This document shows, one piece after another, positions 1 to 12,231 of a DNA stretch of 64,000 nucleotides. Below the pieces are notes generated by a model. That model was given only the letters and a program-made list of their open reading frames with translations, was not told where the DNA came from and did no database searches. Every line of letters starts with the position of its first letter. Within the stretch, counting starts at the first letter, position 1. The DNA is from Sipunculus nudus. Its lineage: Eukaryota; Annelida; Sipuncula; Golfingiida; Sipunculidae. The translations under genes were made by a program, and so were the position numbers. Location: positions 44,029,327 to 44,093,326 of the forward strand of contig CM049308.1 of assembly GCA_026874595.1 (NCBI GenBank), written 5' to 3'.

Positions 1-239
1 GGCAAAATAACTATAACTATGAGCCTTACAATAACAAACCATCCATATGTAATAATTGCAGATCTAAGGCTTACAATAACCTGTCAGGTATCTGATATAA
101 CTACAGATCTGAGCTTAACAATAACCTGTTATATACCTGTAATAAGTACAGATATTAGCCTAATGATGAATGTCATCTATCTGTTATAACTACAGATGTG
201 AGCCAAAAAATTAAATGCCATATATCTGTAATAAGTACA

Positions 240-1650
240 GATATGAGCCTTACAATAGCCTACCTTATATATGTAATTAATACTGATTTGAGCCTAACAA
301 TAACCTGTCAGGTATCTGTAATAAGTACATATATGAACCTTAAAATAAATTGTCAGGTATCTATATCATTATAATAAAGATATGAGCCTAATAATAACCT
401 GTCAGGTGTCTGTTATTAGTACAGATATGAGCCTAAAAATATCCTGTCAGGTAACTGTAATAAGTTCAGTTATGAACCTTACAATAACCTGTAAGGTATC
501 TGTTACAACCACAGATGTGGGCTTAACAATAACCTGTTATATATCTGTAATAAGTACAGATATCAGCCTAAAAATAACCTACCATAGATTTGTAGGCCAA
601 ATAACTACAAATATAAGCCTTACAATAACCTGCCATATATCTGTAATAATCACTCATATGAGCCTAACAATGACCTTTCGGGTATCTCTTATAACCACAG
701 ATCTTAGCTTAACAATAACCTGCCATATATCTGTAATAATTGCAGATATGAGCCTTACAATAACCTTTCATTTATCTGTAATAAATACAGATATGAACCT
801 ATAAATAACCTGTCAGAAATCTGTTATAACTTCAGATCTGAGCTAAAAAATAACTTGTTATATACCTGTAATAAGTACAGATATGAGCCTAACAATAACC
901 TGCCATATACCTGTAATAATCACTGACATGAGCCTAACAATGACCTGTCGGGTATCTGTTATAACCACAGATCTTAGCTTAACAATAACCTGCCATATAT
1001 CTGTAATAATTGCAGATATGAGCCTAACAATAACCTGTCAGGTATTTGTCATGATTACAGATATGAGCCTAACAATAACCTGTCAGGTATCTGTTATAAC
1101 CACAGACATGAGCCTTACAATAACCTACCTTATATATGTAATTAATACTGAATTGAGCCATACAATAACCTGTCAGGTGTCTGAAATTAGTACATATTTG
1201 AGCCTTACAATAACCTGTCATGTGTCTGTAATAAGAACAGGTCGGAGCCTGACAACAACCTACAATGTATAAGAAATTAATACTGAATTGAGCCTAACAA
1301 TAACCTGTCAGGTATCTGTAATAAGTACAGATGTAAGCCTTACAATAACCTGCCATATATCTGTAATAATCACTGATATGAGGCTAACAATGACCTTTCG
1401 GGTATCTGTTATAACCACAGTTCTTAGCTTAACAATAACCTGCCATATATCTGTAATAATTGCAGATATGAGCCTTACAATAACCTTTCATTTATCTGTT
1501 ATAACTACAGATGTTGGCTTAACAATAACCTGTTATATACCTGAAATAAGTACAGATATGAGCCTAACAATAATCTACCAGAGATTTGTAGGCCATATAA
1601 CTACAAATATGAGCCTTACAATAACCAGCCATCTATATGTAATAATTGCA
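240..1650 (+). repeat. Higher-order repeat copy A (1,411 bp)
   Basis: The segment is repeated immediately downstream with a constant offset of 1,411 bp. Monomer-specific quirks recur at the same offset: the odd unit ending in TATATCATTATAATAAAG (361 and 1772), the GGTCGGAGCC variant and the TAGATTTGTAGGCC variant. The left limit is near 240, because the sequence before it does not match 1,411 bp downstream beyond monomer-level similarity. 1,411 is not a multiple of 45 or of 3, so the duplication shifts the reading frame. Confidence 0.85.
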
Positions 1651-3061
1651 GATATGAGCCTTACAATAGCCTACCTTATATATGTAATTAATACTGATTT
1701 GAGCCTAACAATAACCTGTCAGGTATCTGTAATAAGTACATATATGAACCTTAAAATAAATTGTCAGGTATCTATATCATTATAATAAAGATATGAGCCT
1801 AATAATAACCTGTCAGGTGTCTGTTATTAGTACAGATATGAGCCTAAAAATATCCTGTCAGGTAACTGTAATAAGTTCAGTTATGAACCTTACAATAACC
1901 TGTAAGGTATCTGTTACAACCACAGATGTGGGCTTAACAATAACCTGTTATATATCTGTAATAAGTACAGATATCAGCCTAAAAATAACCTACCATAGAT
2001 TTGTAGGCCAAATAACTACAAATATAAGCCTTACAATAACCTGCCATATATCTGTAATAATCACTCATATGAGCCTAACAATGACCTTTCGGGTATCTCT
2101 TATAACCACAGATCTTAGCTTAACAATAACCTGCCATATATCTGTAATAATTGCAGATATGAGCCTTACAATAACCTTTCATTTATCTGTAATAAATACA
2201 GATATGAACCTATAAATAACCTGTCAGAAATCTGTTATAACTTCAGATCTGAGCTAAAAAATAACTTGTTATATACCTGTAATAAGTACAGATATGAGCC
2301 TAACAATAACCTGCCATATACCTGTGATAATCACTGACATGAGCCTAACAATGACCTGTCGGGTATCTGTTATAACCACAGATCTTAGCTTAACAATAAC
2401 CTGCCATATATCTGTAATAATTGCAGATATGAGCCTAACAATAACCTGTCAGGTATTTGTCATGATTACAGATATGAGCCTAACAATAACCTGTCAGGTA
2501 TCTGTTATAACCACAGACATGAGCCTTACAATAACCTACCTTATATATGTAATTAATACTGAATTGAGCCATACAATAACCTGTCAGGTGTCTGAAATTA
2601 GTACATATTTGAGCCTTACAATAACCTGTCATGTGTCTGTAATAAGAACAGGTCGGAGCCTGACAACAACCTACAATGTATAAGAAATTAATACTGAATT
2701 GAGCCTAACAATAACCTGTCAGGTATCTGTAATAAGTACAGATGTAAGCCTTACAATAACCTGCCATATATCTGTAATAATCACTGATATGAGGCTAACA
2801 ATGACCTTTCGGGTATCTGTTATAACCACAGTTCTTAGCTTAACAATAACCTGCCATATATCTGTAATAATTGCAGATATGAGCCTTACAATAACCTTTC
2901 ATTTATCTGTTATAACTACAGATGTTGGCTTAACAATAACCTGTTATATACCTGAAATAAGTACAGATATGAGCCTAACAATAATCTACCAGAGATTTGT
3001 AGGCCATATAACTACAAATATGAGCCTTACAATAACCAGCCATCTATATGTAATAATTGCA
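1651..3061 (+). repeat. Higher-order repeat copy B (1,411 bp)
   Basis: Second copy of the 240-1650 block. Reading along both copies I found one base difference (A at 915, G at 2326). The right limit is near 3061, where copy A continues TTACAATAGCC and copy B continues TGAAAATAACC. Confidence 0.85.
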
Positions 3062-4850
3062 GATATGAGCCTGAAAATAACCTGCCATATACCTGTAATT
3101 CGTACAGATATGAGCCTTACAATAACTTGTCAGGTGTCTGTTATTAGTACAGATATAAGCCTAATAATATCCTGTCAGGTAACTGTAATTATTACAGATA
3201 TGAACCTTACAATACCCTGTCAGGTATCTGTTATAACCACAGATCTAAGCCTAACAATAACCTGCCATATATCTGTAATAAGTACAGATATGAGTCGTAC
3301 AATTATCTACCTTATATATGTAATTAATACTGATTTGAGCCTAACAATAACCTGTTAGTTATTTGTAATAGTTACAGAAATGAGCCTTACAATAACATGT
3401 GAGGTATCTGTTATAACTACAGATTTGAACCTAACAATAACCTGTCAGGTATCTGTTATAAGTAAAGATCTGAGCCTGACAATAATCATCAGGTATTTGT
3501 CATGATTACAGATCTGAGCCTAACAATAACCTGTTATAAACCTGTAATAAGTACAGATCTGAGCCTAACAATACCCTGCCATATATCTGTAATAATCACT
3601 GACACGAGCCTAACAATGACCTGTTGGGTATCTGTTATAACTACAGATGTGACCCTAACAATAACCTGTCAGGTATCTGTAATAAGTACATATATGAACC
3701 TTAAAATAACCTGTCAGGTATCTATATCCCTATAATAAAGATATGAGCCTAATAATAACCTGTCAGGTATCTGTAATATGTACAGATATGAGCCTATCAA
3801 TAACCTGTCAGGTAACTGTAATAAGTTTAGATATGAGCCTAACAATAACCTCTCAGGTATCTGTGATAACTACAGATGTAAGCCTAACAATAACCTCTCA
3901 GGTATCTGTGATAACTACAGATGTAACCCTAACAATAACCTGCCATATATCTGTAATTATCACTGATATGAGCCTAACAATGAACTTTCGGGTATCTGTT
4001 ATAACCACAGATCTTAGCTTAACAATAACCTGCCATATATCTGTAATAATTGCAGATATGAGCCTTACAATGAACTGCCATATATCTGTAATAAATACAG
4101 ATATGAACCTTACAATAACCTGTCAGAAATCTGTTATAACTACAGATCTGAGCTAAACAATAACCTGTTTTATACCTGTAATAAATACAGATATGAGCCT
4201 AACAATAACCTGCCATATATCTGTAATAATCACTGACATGAGCCTAACAATGACCTGTCGGGTATCTGTTATAACCACATATCTTAGCTTAACAATAACC
4301 TGCCATATATCTGTAATAATTGCAGATATGAGCCTAACAATAACCTGTCAGGTATTTGTCATGATTACAGATATGAGCTTAACAATAACCTGTCAGGTGT
4401 CTTGTTATTACCACAGACATAAGTTTTACAATAACCTACCTTATATATGTAATTAATACTGAATTGAGCCTAACAATAACCTGTCAGGTATCTGTAATAA
4501 GTACAGATGTAAGCCTTACAATAACCTGCCATGTGTCTGTAATAAGAACAGGTCTGAGCCTGACAACAACCTACAATATATATGTAATTAATACTGATTT
4601 GAGCCTAACAATTACCTGTCAGGTATCTGTAATAAGTACAGATGTAAGCCTTACAATAACCTGCCATATATCTGTAATAATCACTGATACGAGCCTAACA
4701 ATGACCTTTCGGGTATCTGTTATAACCACAGATCTTAGCTTAACAAAAACCTGCCATATATCTGTAATAATTGCAGATATGAGCCTTACAATAACCTGCC
4801 ATATATCTGTAATAAATACAGATGTGGGCTTAACAGTAACCTACCTTATA

Positions 4851-5440
4851 TATGCACAGGCGCTTGAATCGCTATATGTGTTGATATTGGCTTAAATAGT
4901 GTTCAATTTACCTTAACAATCCCCTACCGTTTAATGAGCTGTAAACCATGTTATATCGCTTGCCGGTACTTGTTTATATAATAGATGCCCGCAGTGACAT
5001 AGGTGATATGACAATAAATGTTTAATGTATATATAATTTTGAGTGATTTATAATAAATCAAAATAAATGTTTAAAATATTGGAGCGTACGCAGGATCACT
5101 CACGAACTGTCTCCACCAGGTTATGAGTTTATACGGACGGACAGACGGTATGTTTAGGATTAAATTCATGTAATTTAAAAGTAGGTGGCAAAATTAAGAT
5201 ACAAGCAGCTGGACATAGAAAAGTTTTCTGTTCACAGAAGTGTTGTGCCTCAGAGAGGTGCGCGAGTAATTCTGCATTCGTGCCAAAATGTTTATATATA
5301 TCTTATGGAGACAGTTTCCCACTAAAAACCTATATTTTCTGTTAACTTTTAGAAAAAAAATAGCCAACATTTCACATCTCAGTTAATAAATCTCAGCAAC
5401 CCCGGTTATAAGCCCAGTAGACAGGGTCTATCAGCTAGTT
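4851..5440. other. Non-array spacer with a dispersed repeat
   Basis: The minisatellite stops at about 4850 and resumes briefly at 5441. The 590 bp between show no gene. Positions 4985-5065 (CCGCAGTGACATAGGTGATA and the AAATCAAAATAA tail) match 26540-26612, so at least part is a dispersed repeat. The segment may be an insertion into the array or its eroded edge. Confidence 0.55.
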
Positions 5441-5526
5441 TGTTATAACTACAGATATGAGCCTAACAATAACCTGTCAGGTATCTGTTCAATAATACAG
5501 ATCTTAGCCTAACAATAACCTGCACT
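5441..5526 (+). repeat. Orphan fragment of the 45-bp minisatellite
   Basis: About two monomers (ACAGATATGAGCCTAACAAT, then CAGATCTTAGCCTAACAATA) isolated by 590 bp from the main array. Confidence 0.85.
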
Positions 5527-5614
5527 GCAATATAATGCATAATGTTGGTCAGACAGGTGATGGGAGGGTGGGGATGTTGTGATCCTTCTAATATAGCTCA
5601 CCCGGTAAATCAAT

Positions 5615-5958
5615 TGTGTCAAGCGGTCCCCCTAAACACCGGTGTTTGGGGTATCTGTGACAAAACACCACGAAACACCCACTTAATTCAAACCTGAACC
5701 CATAACGTAACACCAATCGATAAATAATCATGTGATGAACATATCACTGCAATTTTTTGTCATAAATTTATGAAATAAAGATAAAAACGAGTGTTTCGTG
5801 CCGTAGTCGGTTCAACGGCGGACACGGCAGCCGTTTTAGCCTCTCCTACAGGCTCCGATTGAATATGCCAGCTATGACGCTGCCCCCTAGTGACGGGTCT
5901 GTCTAAAACGCGGAGAATCCGCGGAGAGATGGAGAACTCGCGGAGAATTGACCTGACG
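5615..5958 (+). mobile_element. Left long inverted repeat (outer part) of a 9.4-kb structure
   Basis: This segment is the reverse complement, with moderate divergence, of about 14744-15057. Matching blocks in order are the CCTAAACACC end, a GAAACACC-rich stretch, GTCTGTCTAAAACGCGGAGA and the repeated GGAGA-ATTCGCGGAGAA motif. On the right side the match continues without a break into sequence that on the left appears only at 9077-9240, so the left copy was split. I could not fix target-site duplications. Confidence 0.75.
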
Positions 5959-7859
5959 GCGAGTGCATGATCGACAGCTCTATTAGCCAATCAGCGAACG
6001 TTATTGCCGGACTGAAAACGAGGCCATGTAAACACACGTGGAGGTCGGACATCAGGTCGGACATTCCTGACACGTGTGTAAACTTTCAACTATAAATGCT
6101 CGATGGACCTCTCATAATAAATATGTTTTATTTTTAATACGGTCGAGGCATATGTTGATAATTTTTATAAAAGTTACCCCAGGTATCATTCAAAGTAACA
6201 GCAATCTGTTTTCTTCCTTCTCTTTGTAATAAAAATCACAAGACGAGGAGAAACGCAGGGCTGGGACAAGGCAGGCCCGATTTGGCCCTGTCATATATTG
6301 AGTCCATAATGACACATGGAATTTTCAGTTAGTCAAAAGACGCAGTCTATATGATCCTATATACAATCTATTGGTAAACACTGGCCTGTAACCAGTGCTA
6401 AAAAGTGTTACATTTTCACCACACCAGCGCTTCACTCTTTAAAGTTGATGGGTATAAACAAAATGTATCAATAATGGCCCTGTCGAATCAGAGCGTCTCC
6501 CACTCCCATGTGTTCATGTGCATGCGACGATATGCAGTATTCATGTGTTCATATGCATGCGACGATATGCTATCTCCTGTTACCAAAAATATATTTGATA
6601 TATCTCTGGTAAAAGGTCAGTAACTTTTATTGACGAGGATACAAGTTTAATTGTATAGCCCTCTGCTTTATATTGTAACCATGTAGACAATTTACATAAC
6701 AGTGTGCATTTATTGGCACTCAAAGATGCAAGACGGCTATTAGATTACTGCCTTACTGATTATACTGGTGTTAGAACTTAACAACTCACAGACCTGTTGG
6801 TGTGATAAAAGCGCGAACTCAGATTTTGGTGATCGACCTAGATCTTCTGATTGTTCAATTGACAAAAAATTGACAAAAAAAAATACAAAAATCGTCAAGA
6901 AACTACCGAAAGACAAAGGTACAATCTTGAATCATTGAGCTGTTCTTTTATAAAATTAATATGTGTAACTGTCGGCTATATTAAAGCGGTATGATGTTTA
7001 TATTTTTCACAAAAATTTGGTCTGTTCATTTGTCTGTTATTTACAAAACTTAATATGTTTAGTCATCACATAGCTTGTTGATTTTTTATTATATAAAACA
7101 ATAATAATATTGCATTCTATGGCCGCATATGTATCCTGCGGGGGGGGGGGGGGCAGGGGGGTTTAAGAAAGAGAAGGGAAAATGCTATTTTTTAGCTAGT
7201 AGTAAACAAAAATAGATAAAACATTCATACTTGTTATTATAATCCACTTGGAATCAGACATTATGACAGCCATGAGTCATAATTAGAAAATAATCCTTAA
7301 GATGTTCCTGTTCAACAATAAACAAGATAAAATTTTTCACTGACAATATGTGTTAACGCCTATTATGTACATTTCATTGAAATTGAGTGAGAAATTGTTA
7401 AAAATTAATTCACAGTTCATTTAGGCTATAATGATGCATTACACCAGAATATAAAACAAATACTTGCAAGTTGTAATAACGAAGTGAAACGGTGTTTACT
7501 TTCAATGACTGAATTATAAAGAAATGATATAAATGCACCATTAAACATTAATGGTTATAATCTTCATGAAGATAATATTTTGATGTGTCACCGTGTCTTT
7601 TATACTAAACAAATACCACAGGTATGTCACAAATGGAGCATCACTTCAGTTCTCCTTGACATATATACAATATATTTATATTATTACATGCATGAGTCAC
7701 TGACTCTGAGTGTTTAAAGGAAGATTCTAAAAATTATTGCCACAGGTTGCCTTAACTGACAGAACAGCAGTTTTTCTATAATATGCACATGTATAAAATA
7801 AAACAGTTATTTTGCACACACACACACCCACACACATAAACACAAATGTTTATATACAG

Positions 7860-8035
7860 GCAGATCCAGAGGGCATGGGGGAGGGGTTGAGCCGCAACAA
7901 CCTTTCTTCAGAATTTTAAACTATTTTTTCTGGCCTACATGGACCCGTCACATTCTGGAGCAGGGGACCCTTTTATAGGTTTCTTATTAGTCTTCCTGGG
8001 TTGGACCCTCCACTTTTCAAACCCTTGATTCGCCC

Positions 8036-8040
<5 letters not shown>
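7860..8040 (+). repeat. Dispersed repeat related to 17030-17250
   Basis: Both places carry a GGATCCAG/AGATCCAG start, a GGACCC-rich middle, the block ATTAGTC-TCCT-GGTTGGACCC and an end resembling ATCTGTGATCTGTCCC / TTGATTCGCCCCTGA. Here it runs straight into an AT microsatellite. Class unknown. Confidence 0.5.
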
Positions 8041-8095
<55 letters not shown>

Positions 8096-8110
8096 TTTAT
8101 ATATATATAT
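8038..8110. repeat. AT dinucleotide microsatellite
   Basis: A nearly pure (AT)n tract interrupted once by TTAATTT. Confidence 0.95.
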
Positions 8111-9076
8111 GCACTTGTCCCACCACATTGTTTAAAACAATACAAAAGACTTAAGGACCTTCAAAAATAATATCTATATCATACATGCATTTAAATTTCT
8201 TCTTGTACACACATCTTTCTTCCTGTGTATAAACAGGAGGCTTCCTATTAAAAACATCAATATACATGCAATATTTTATAATAATTTCAACTTCAGTTTT
8301 ATTTCATAATTTTCTCAGAATATTAAATCTTATAAAAAAAAAACACTTTGTGATGTTCACACACCATCTGTGATTTTACTTGCCCTTCAATAATTTATTG
8401 TTTGAATACTGGTATCGACACTTGTTCGATTTTTATTATTAATTTTAATTAATTAGATGACCAATCAACTTACTTTCAAAGGTTATAAAATCTCTGCTTG
8501 AGCAATACATATTAAGCAAGGCTTCCTTTAATGTTTATAAAAAATGAGTTGCCCCTCCCCTCCCCCCCCCCCCCCCCCCATATCCAATGACAGCATATAT
8601 GTCGCTTTAACTTGTATGGAAGCAACACTTTTTACGTTGTCATCTTTAATTTTTTGATGAAACTGCACCCTATGTCATAGACAAATATTTTAATTACTGT
8701 TACTTTGTTGTTTTTCAAATTTGTCCTGCTAGACTTGAACAAGTTGTAAATTTTAACCAACTGCTGAGGTGTCAAGGCTGATGAGAGGGGTCAGCTGATT
8801 CGTTCTCTGACACCAGCCGTATCGAGCAGAAACGGGCGCAAATTCATCAAACTTCTCAATTTTTTACATTTAAAACATCTCTGTAGCCTACATATGTACA
8901 CTTTTAACCTAAGGGTGCTTTCTTGGTAAAATTAATACTGTTTGAAGCCTGGTGCGATATACGGCTGAAGTGCCGGTTCCACGTGTATAAGAAGCACGCT
9001 TTTTTGGTTTAATGTCCTACCTAGCAACCGTATCCAAGGTGGGCGGAGCTAACTCGTCCATGCCGTCACGTCAATT

Positions 9077-9240
9077 CGTGGAGAATTTGTGGAGAGTTTT
9101 TATATTCAATGATAATTTTAAATACACATTAAAATCACTCAAAAACTCCAACTATTTTACTCTTGACATATTTGCGCACTATTAAATGACCGAAACATTT
9201 TAAAAGCTGTACATAATTAAGCATTTTATGCTGAACAATG
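9077..9240 (+). mobile_element. Left long inverted repeat (inner part)
   Basis: This is the diverged reverse complement of about 14590-14750: GGAGAATTTG-GGAGAGTTTT-TAT, a run matching TTAAAATCACT, and TTAAATGACCGAAA. Together with 5615-5958 it makes one arm of about 0.5 kb that is contiguous in the right-hand partner. Confidence 0.7.
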
Positions 9241-10417
9241 TAGACCAACGCCGAGTGAATGCGTAACGCAAAATCTAACACACGTCTGAGTCACCAGCTG
9301 ACACTGACAGAAATTTGGACGAAACCGCTAAACACCTAATATTTCAACTGTATATTGTGCAAACCAAAACAAAACCATGTACATGTATCAAATTTACAGG
9401 TGGTAAACGAAATATATAATATAATAAATAAATGAAAAAAAGCTATCACCATTTATATAGTTGAAAGACCAAATTTACATGCACAAATAAAAGTTGAAAC
9501 ACAAACATTCGACTTTACACACTTTATACACAAACAAAGATTGCACCTTTAGGCTAATGAATCATCTTGGCAGTAGGATTTTTTAAAATAAAAGAAAAAA
9601 TAATTAATATATACTGTGTTCACAGTAAAAGAATATTATATTTTTTTAGCCCCTGTAGAAAATACATCACACTTCTTTCTGACCATAACAATACAGAGTA
9701 TAATAATAATAAAAAATGAAAAAGATAGCCCAAAGTACACATACATACAGCAATAGTATGAGAACTTATTTGCTCAGTCTTAAAAAAATGAAACCACTTA
9801 TTATTAATTTCCCCATTTTTATCACACCCATTCATGTCTTCGAATACATCTCCTAAACCTCATTCAAATTAAATCCGTATGGTTTGGAGAAAGTTTTGCC
9901 TTAGGAAATGTTGTAAAAATGTCTGAACTGAAACAAGAAACTAAGTGTTTTTGCATTAATCCCTGGTTAAAATGTTCAATTTGTTTAATTTCTGGATTAG
10001 AACAAAAATCAACTGCATTTGCAATCGGAAAAAATAGCCAACAGTCTCCTGATACTATTCGTTGTCTCTGGCTTGGCACAAATAAAATCTTAAAGTCCAA
10101 GTTTCATGCACTTTTATAAGTTAAAAAAGCGTAATGTACCCTTTTAATAATTTAATACAGTGCTTACAACACCGTTTCAAGCTGAACGAGATCGAATTAA
10201 TGCACCATTTTATCCGTGAAACATCACGGTAATCACGCTGCTGAGTGCAAAGGTGCACTCGGTGATACGCGGTGGGCGTGGCTTCAGTGACGTCACGTGT
10301 GGCACTGGTGGGTAAACATCACATGGGTCAACGTGCAGCGTCTTGCCAGTCTGCATCCTTGACTGCCGTGTTTTTTTTTACCCTCGACAAACAATTTATA
10401 TCTTACACAGTATCAAA
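9241..10417. other. No gene recognised
   Basis: AT-rich sequence, then from about 10250 a more CpG-rich stretch (GACGTCACGTG at 10287-10300) just upstream of the THAP remnant. This stretch could be its old promoter. Confidence 0.5.
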
Positions 10418-12231
10418 ATGACGAAACGAGGTGTTCTTGGTGGATGCAATAATACCAACAAGGATAGTGTGAACGTCCACAATAGGCCGAAAGTCGTACT
10501 TTTAGGGAAAAGGTGGGACCTGTCAGACAGAGACGAGCCGATTGGAGGTCGGGAACTCCTGGCAAAACTTTCCAGTTTCATTTATGGGGCACAATTCCGG
10601 ATCCCTGGCGATTTTTAAAACTATCAGCAATGGGAAGCTGGATATATAAAAAGAAACAACTAAATCTGATACAAGGGGCAATTCCGAGTATAAATCCACC
10701 AGAACCCGCTTCAAGGCCGACTGAGAGTGGATCCAGCCTTGCTTCAACTTCAATCAAGGGCCGGGGCAAGGTAACGCCGCCAAGCGCCCGAGGTACTCGC
10801 TGGGAAAAGGTGTGAAGCACGCTAGATTAGAAGAAAAGGGTTCTATAACGGTGAGGAAATTGACTGCTAAAAGGGAAAGTTATTTATTTATTTTAAATTA
10901 TAAGAAATTGTCACGTGATTTGAATATACCTTATTATCGCCCATGTAAACACGGTTGTTGTGCTTAATCTACTCCGAGGCCTAGTGCAAAGTTGTTGCAT
11001 TTTTTAAGCTGGGATTGTGCCCTTTTGTTCAAGGGAAACCTATGAACACCCACAACTCCTGCCAAATTGCCTGGCAGTTAGCCGGAAAATGAGGGGTGCG
11101 CCAAGGGGTGTGTCCATAACCCCCAATTGTTTGTTAACAAATTACAGTGGCCACTCTGATTTAAATAATCATTTAATGCTAACAGTTGTGACATTTTGCC
11201 TTATTTAACCTCAGATTTCCATATTATGCACAATTTTATTTTAATAAAGCATAAATACTATGATTATTGTGTGATAAGATCTTATGACAAGTTATGTTAG
11301 TATATATATATTTTTTTAAAATTACAAATGAAATAGTTATCGTTCAGTTGTCCTGGAAATCATTGAAAATGGCATATTGTTTCAAATTCAGGTTGCCCAG
11401 TGAATGTATCAACAAAAAATACTGGTGCCCAGTGCTCACTGATTGGTGAAGCTCGGGTTGGCCAAAATAGAGAAGATTGCAGCATCTTCAATGATGAAGA
11501 AGAACCAGATGATAATGATGATGATGAAACACCACCAGTTTATGCAGTGATGGATTCTTCCCTTCTGATGATGAAGATTATGATACCAATTCATCCTCCT
11601 ATGAACTTATTGTTAAATATTTAATCTTTATAGATTTGACATTTATTATAGATTTTTCTTATATCAGTTTGTTCATGCTGACTGATTTTTATTCAGGCAC
11701 CGCTCAAGAATAATTGCCTTGATGTCTGTCCATCATTCCTATAAATGCAAATCTAACGCTGCTTCCAAGCACATACATGTACCTTAAGATCCTGTTAATG
11801 CCTCATCTAAATAATCTTTTAAAAATTTTCTGAATATAGGTCCCATTCAGGTTATTTGGGGTGGTAAGTTTCAGGCCAATGTGACATCCAATATGGCAAC
11901 AGGGCTGGGATTTTGAGGATATTTTGACTACGTGGTCCTGTTTAAGGACCTTTTATGGTCCAAAAGCATTAGCTTATATGAAGAAATACACCAAGATCAA
12001 GAGCCCAAAGTTATTGTATTCCACTCACAACTGAAGGAGTTGATTAGCCTCTGTCCAAACAGCACATCTTGTACACATGAGCAGGTGATTCTTGTTAAGG
12101 AAACTGCAGTCCAGGTAAGCGAGATATGCAACAACTGTATCCTGCACAGGAAGTGGCGGAGTCAACCTTATATTCACCAGATGCCTGCTGGTAAACTTGA
12201 GCTCAAACACAACATTGTGCACATGGACTAG
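10418..12231 (+). pseudogene. THAP-domain protein remnant (transposase-like), broken
   Basis: Three coding islands lie in order. 10418-10813 is a THAP domain read in two frames: MTKRGVLGGCNNTN, then VRQRRADW..GTPGKT in the next frame, then SSFIYGAQFRIPGDF back in the first, followed by the post-THAP AIPSI motif. Two frameshifts are needed. The C-terminal Cys and His zinc ligands of the usual CxxHF motif read Tyr and Gln. 11392-11625 opens after a TTCAG acceptor-like site and reads CPVNVSTKNTGAQC followed by an Asp/Glu-rich stretch with a late frameshift. 11932-12231 reads PKVIVFHSQLKELISLCP..WRSQPYIHQMPAGKLEL, the module that follows THAP in a large invertebrate family. No catalytic core follows. 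THAP domains bind DNA, and this one sits inside long inverted repeats, which fits a P-element- or Kolobok-type transposase. A decayed host gene is the alternative. Confidence 0.7.

Larger units (their letters stand above)
1..4850 (+). repeat. 45-bp minisatellite array (about 100 monomers)
   Basis: The whole stretch is built of diverged 45-bp monomers of the form ACAGATATGAGCCTAACAAT / AACCTGTCAGGTATCTGT / AATAAGT. Because 45 is a multiple of three, one frame reads as 15-residue repeats (around MSLTITCQVSVIS-TD) over runs of up to 219 codons (2699-3358); a second frame also reads through at 3778-3966 (YRYEPNNNLSG-type repeats). The runs are cut by TAA/TAG codons and by length changes, for example near 1785 and 3735, and there is no splice or start context, so I treat the open frames as by-products of the period rather than a gene. 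Each monomer carries two dyads: ACCTGTCAGGT, and TATCTGT separated by 7 nt from ACAGATA. Confidence 0.93.
5959..9076. other. 3.1-kb segment interrupting the left inverted repeat
   Basis: The partner at 14.6-15.05 kb lacks this segment. Its edges carry a short imperfect inverted pair (AATTGACCTGACGGC at 5946-5960 and GCCGTCACGTCAATT at 9062-9076), which could be the ends of an inserted element or of the original repeat. No convincing gene is visible. Contents include a 35-bp direct duplication (6507-6572, GCATGCGACGATATGC), a G run at 7140-7153, a CA tract near 7818, and a C run near 8563-8579. Confidence 0.5.

Noticed and set aside
382-4895. A series of open frames (77-219 codons) with repeated MSLTITCQVSVIS-type sequence as a repeat-protein gene
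   Set aside because: They arise from a 45-bp period, are cut by stops and frame changes, have no splice or promoter context, and a second frame is open as well.
5441-5526. CRISPR-like direct repeats in the 45-bp array
   Set aside because: Repeats have no unique spacers; this is a contiguous minisatellite in a eukaryotic genome.
9864-10119. Opposed open frames of 66 and 78 codons
   Set aside because: They are shadows of each other, with no family features and AT-driven composition.
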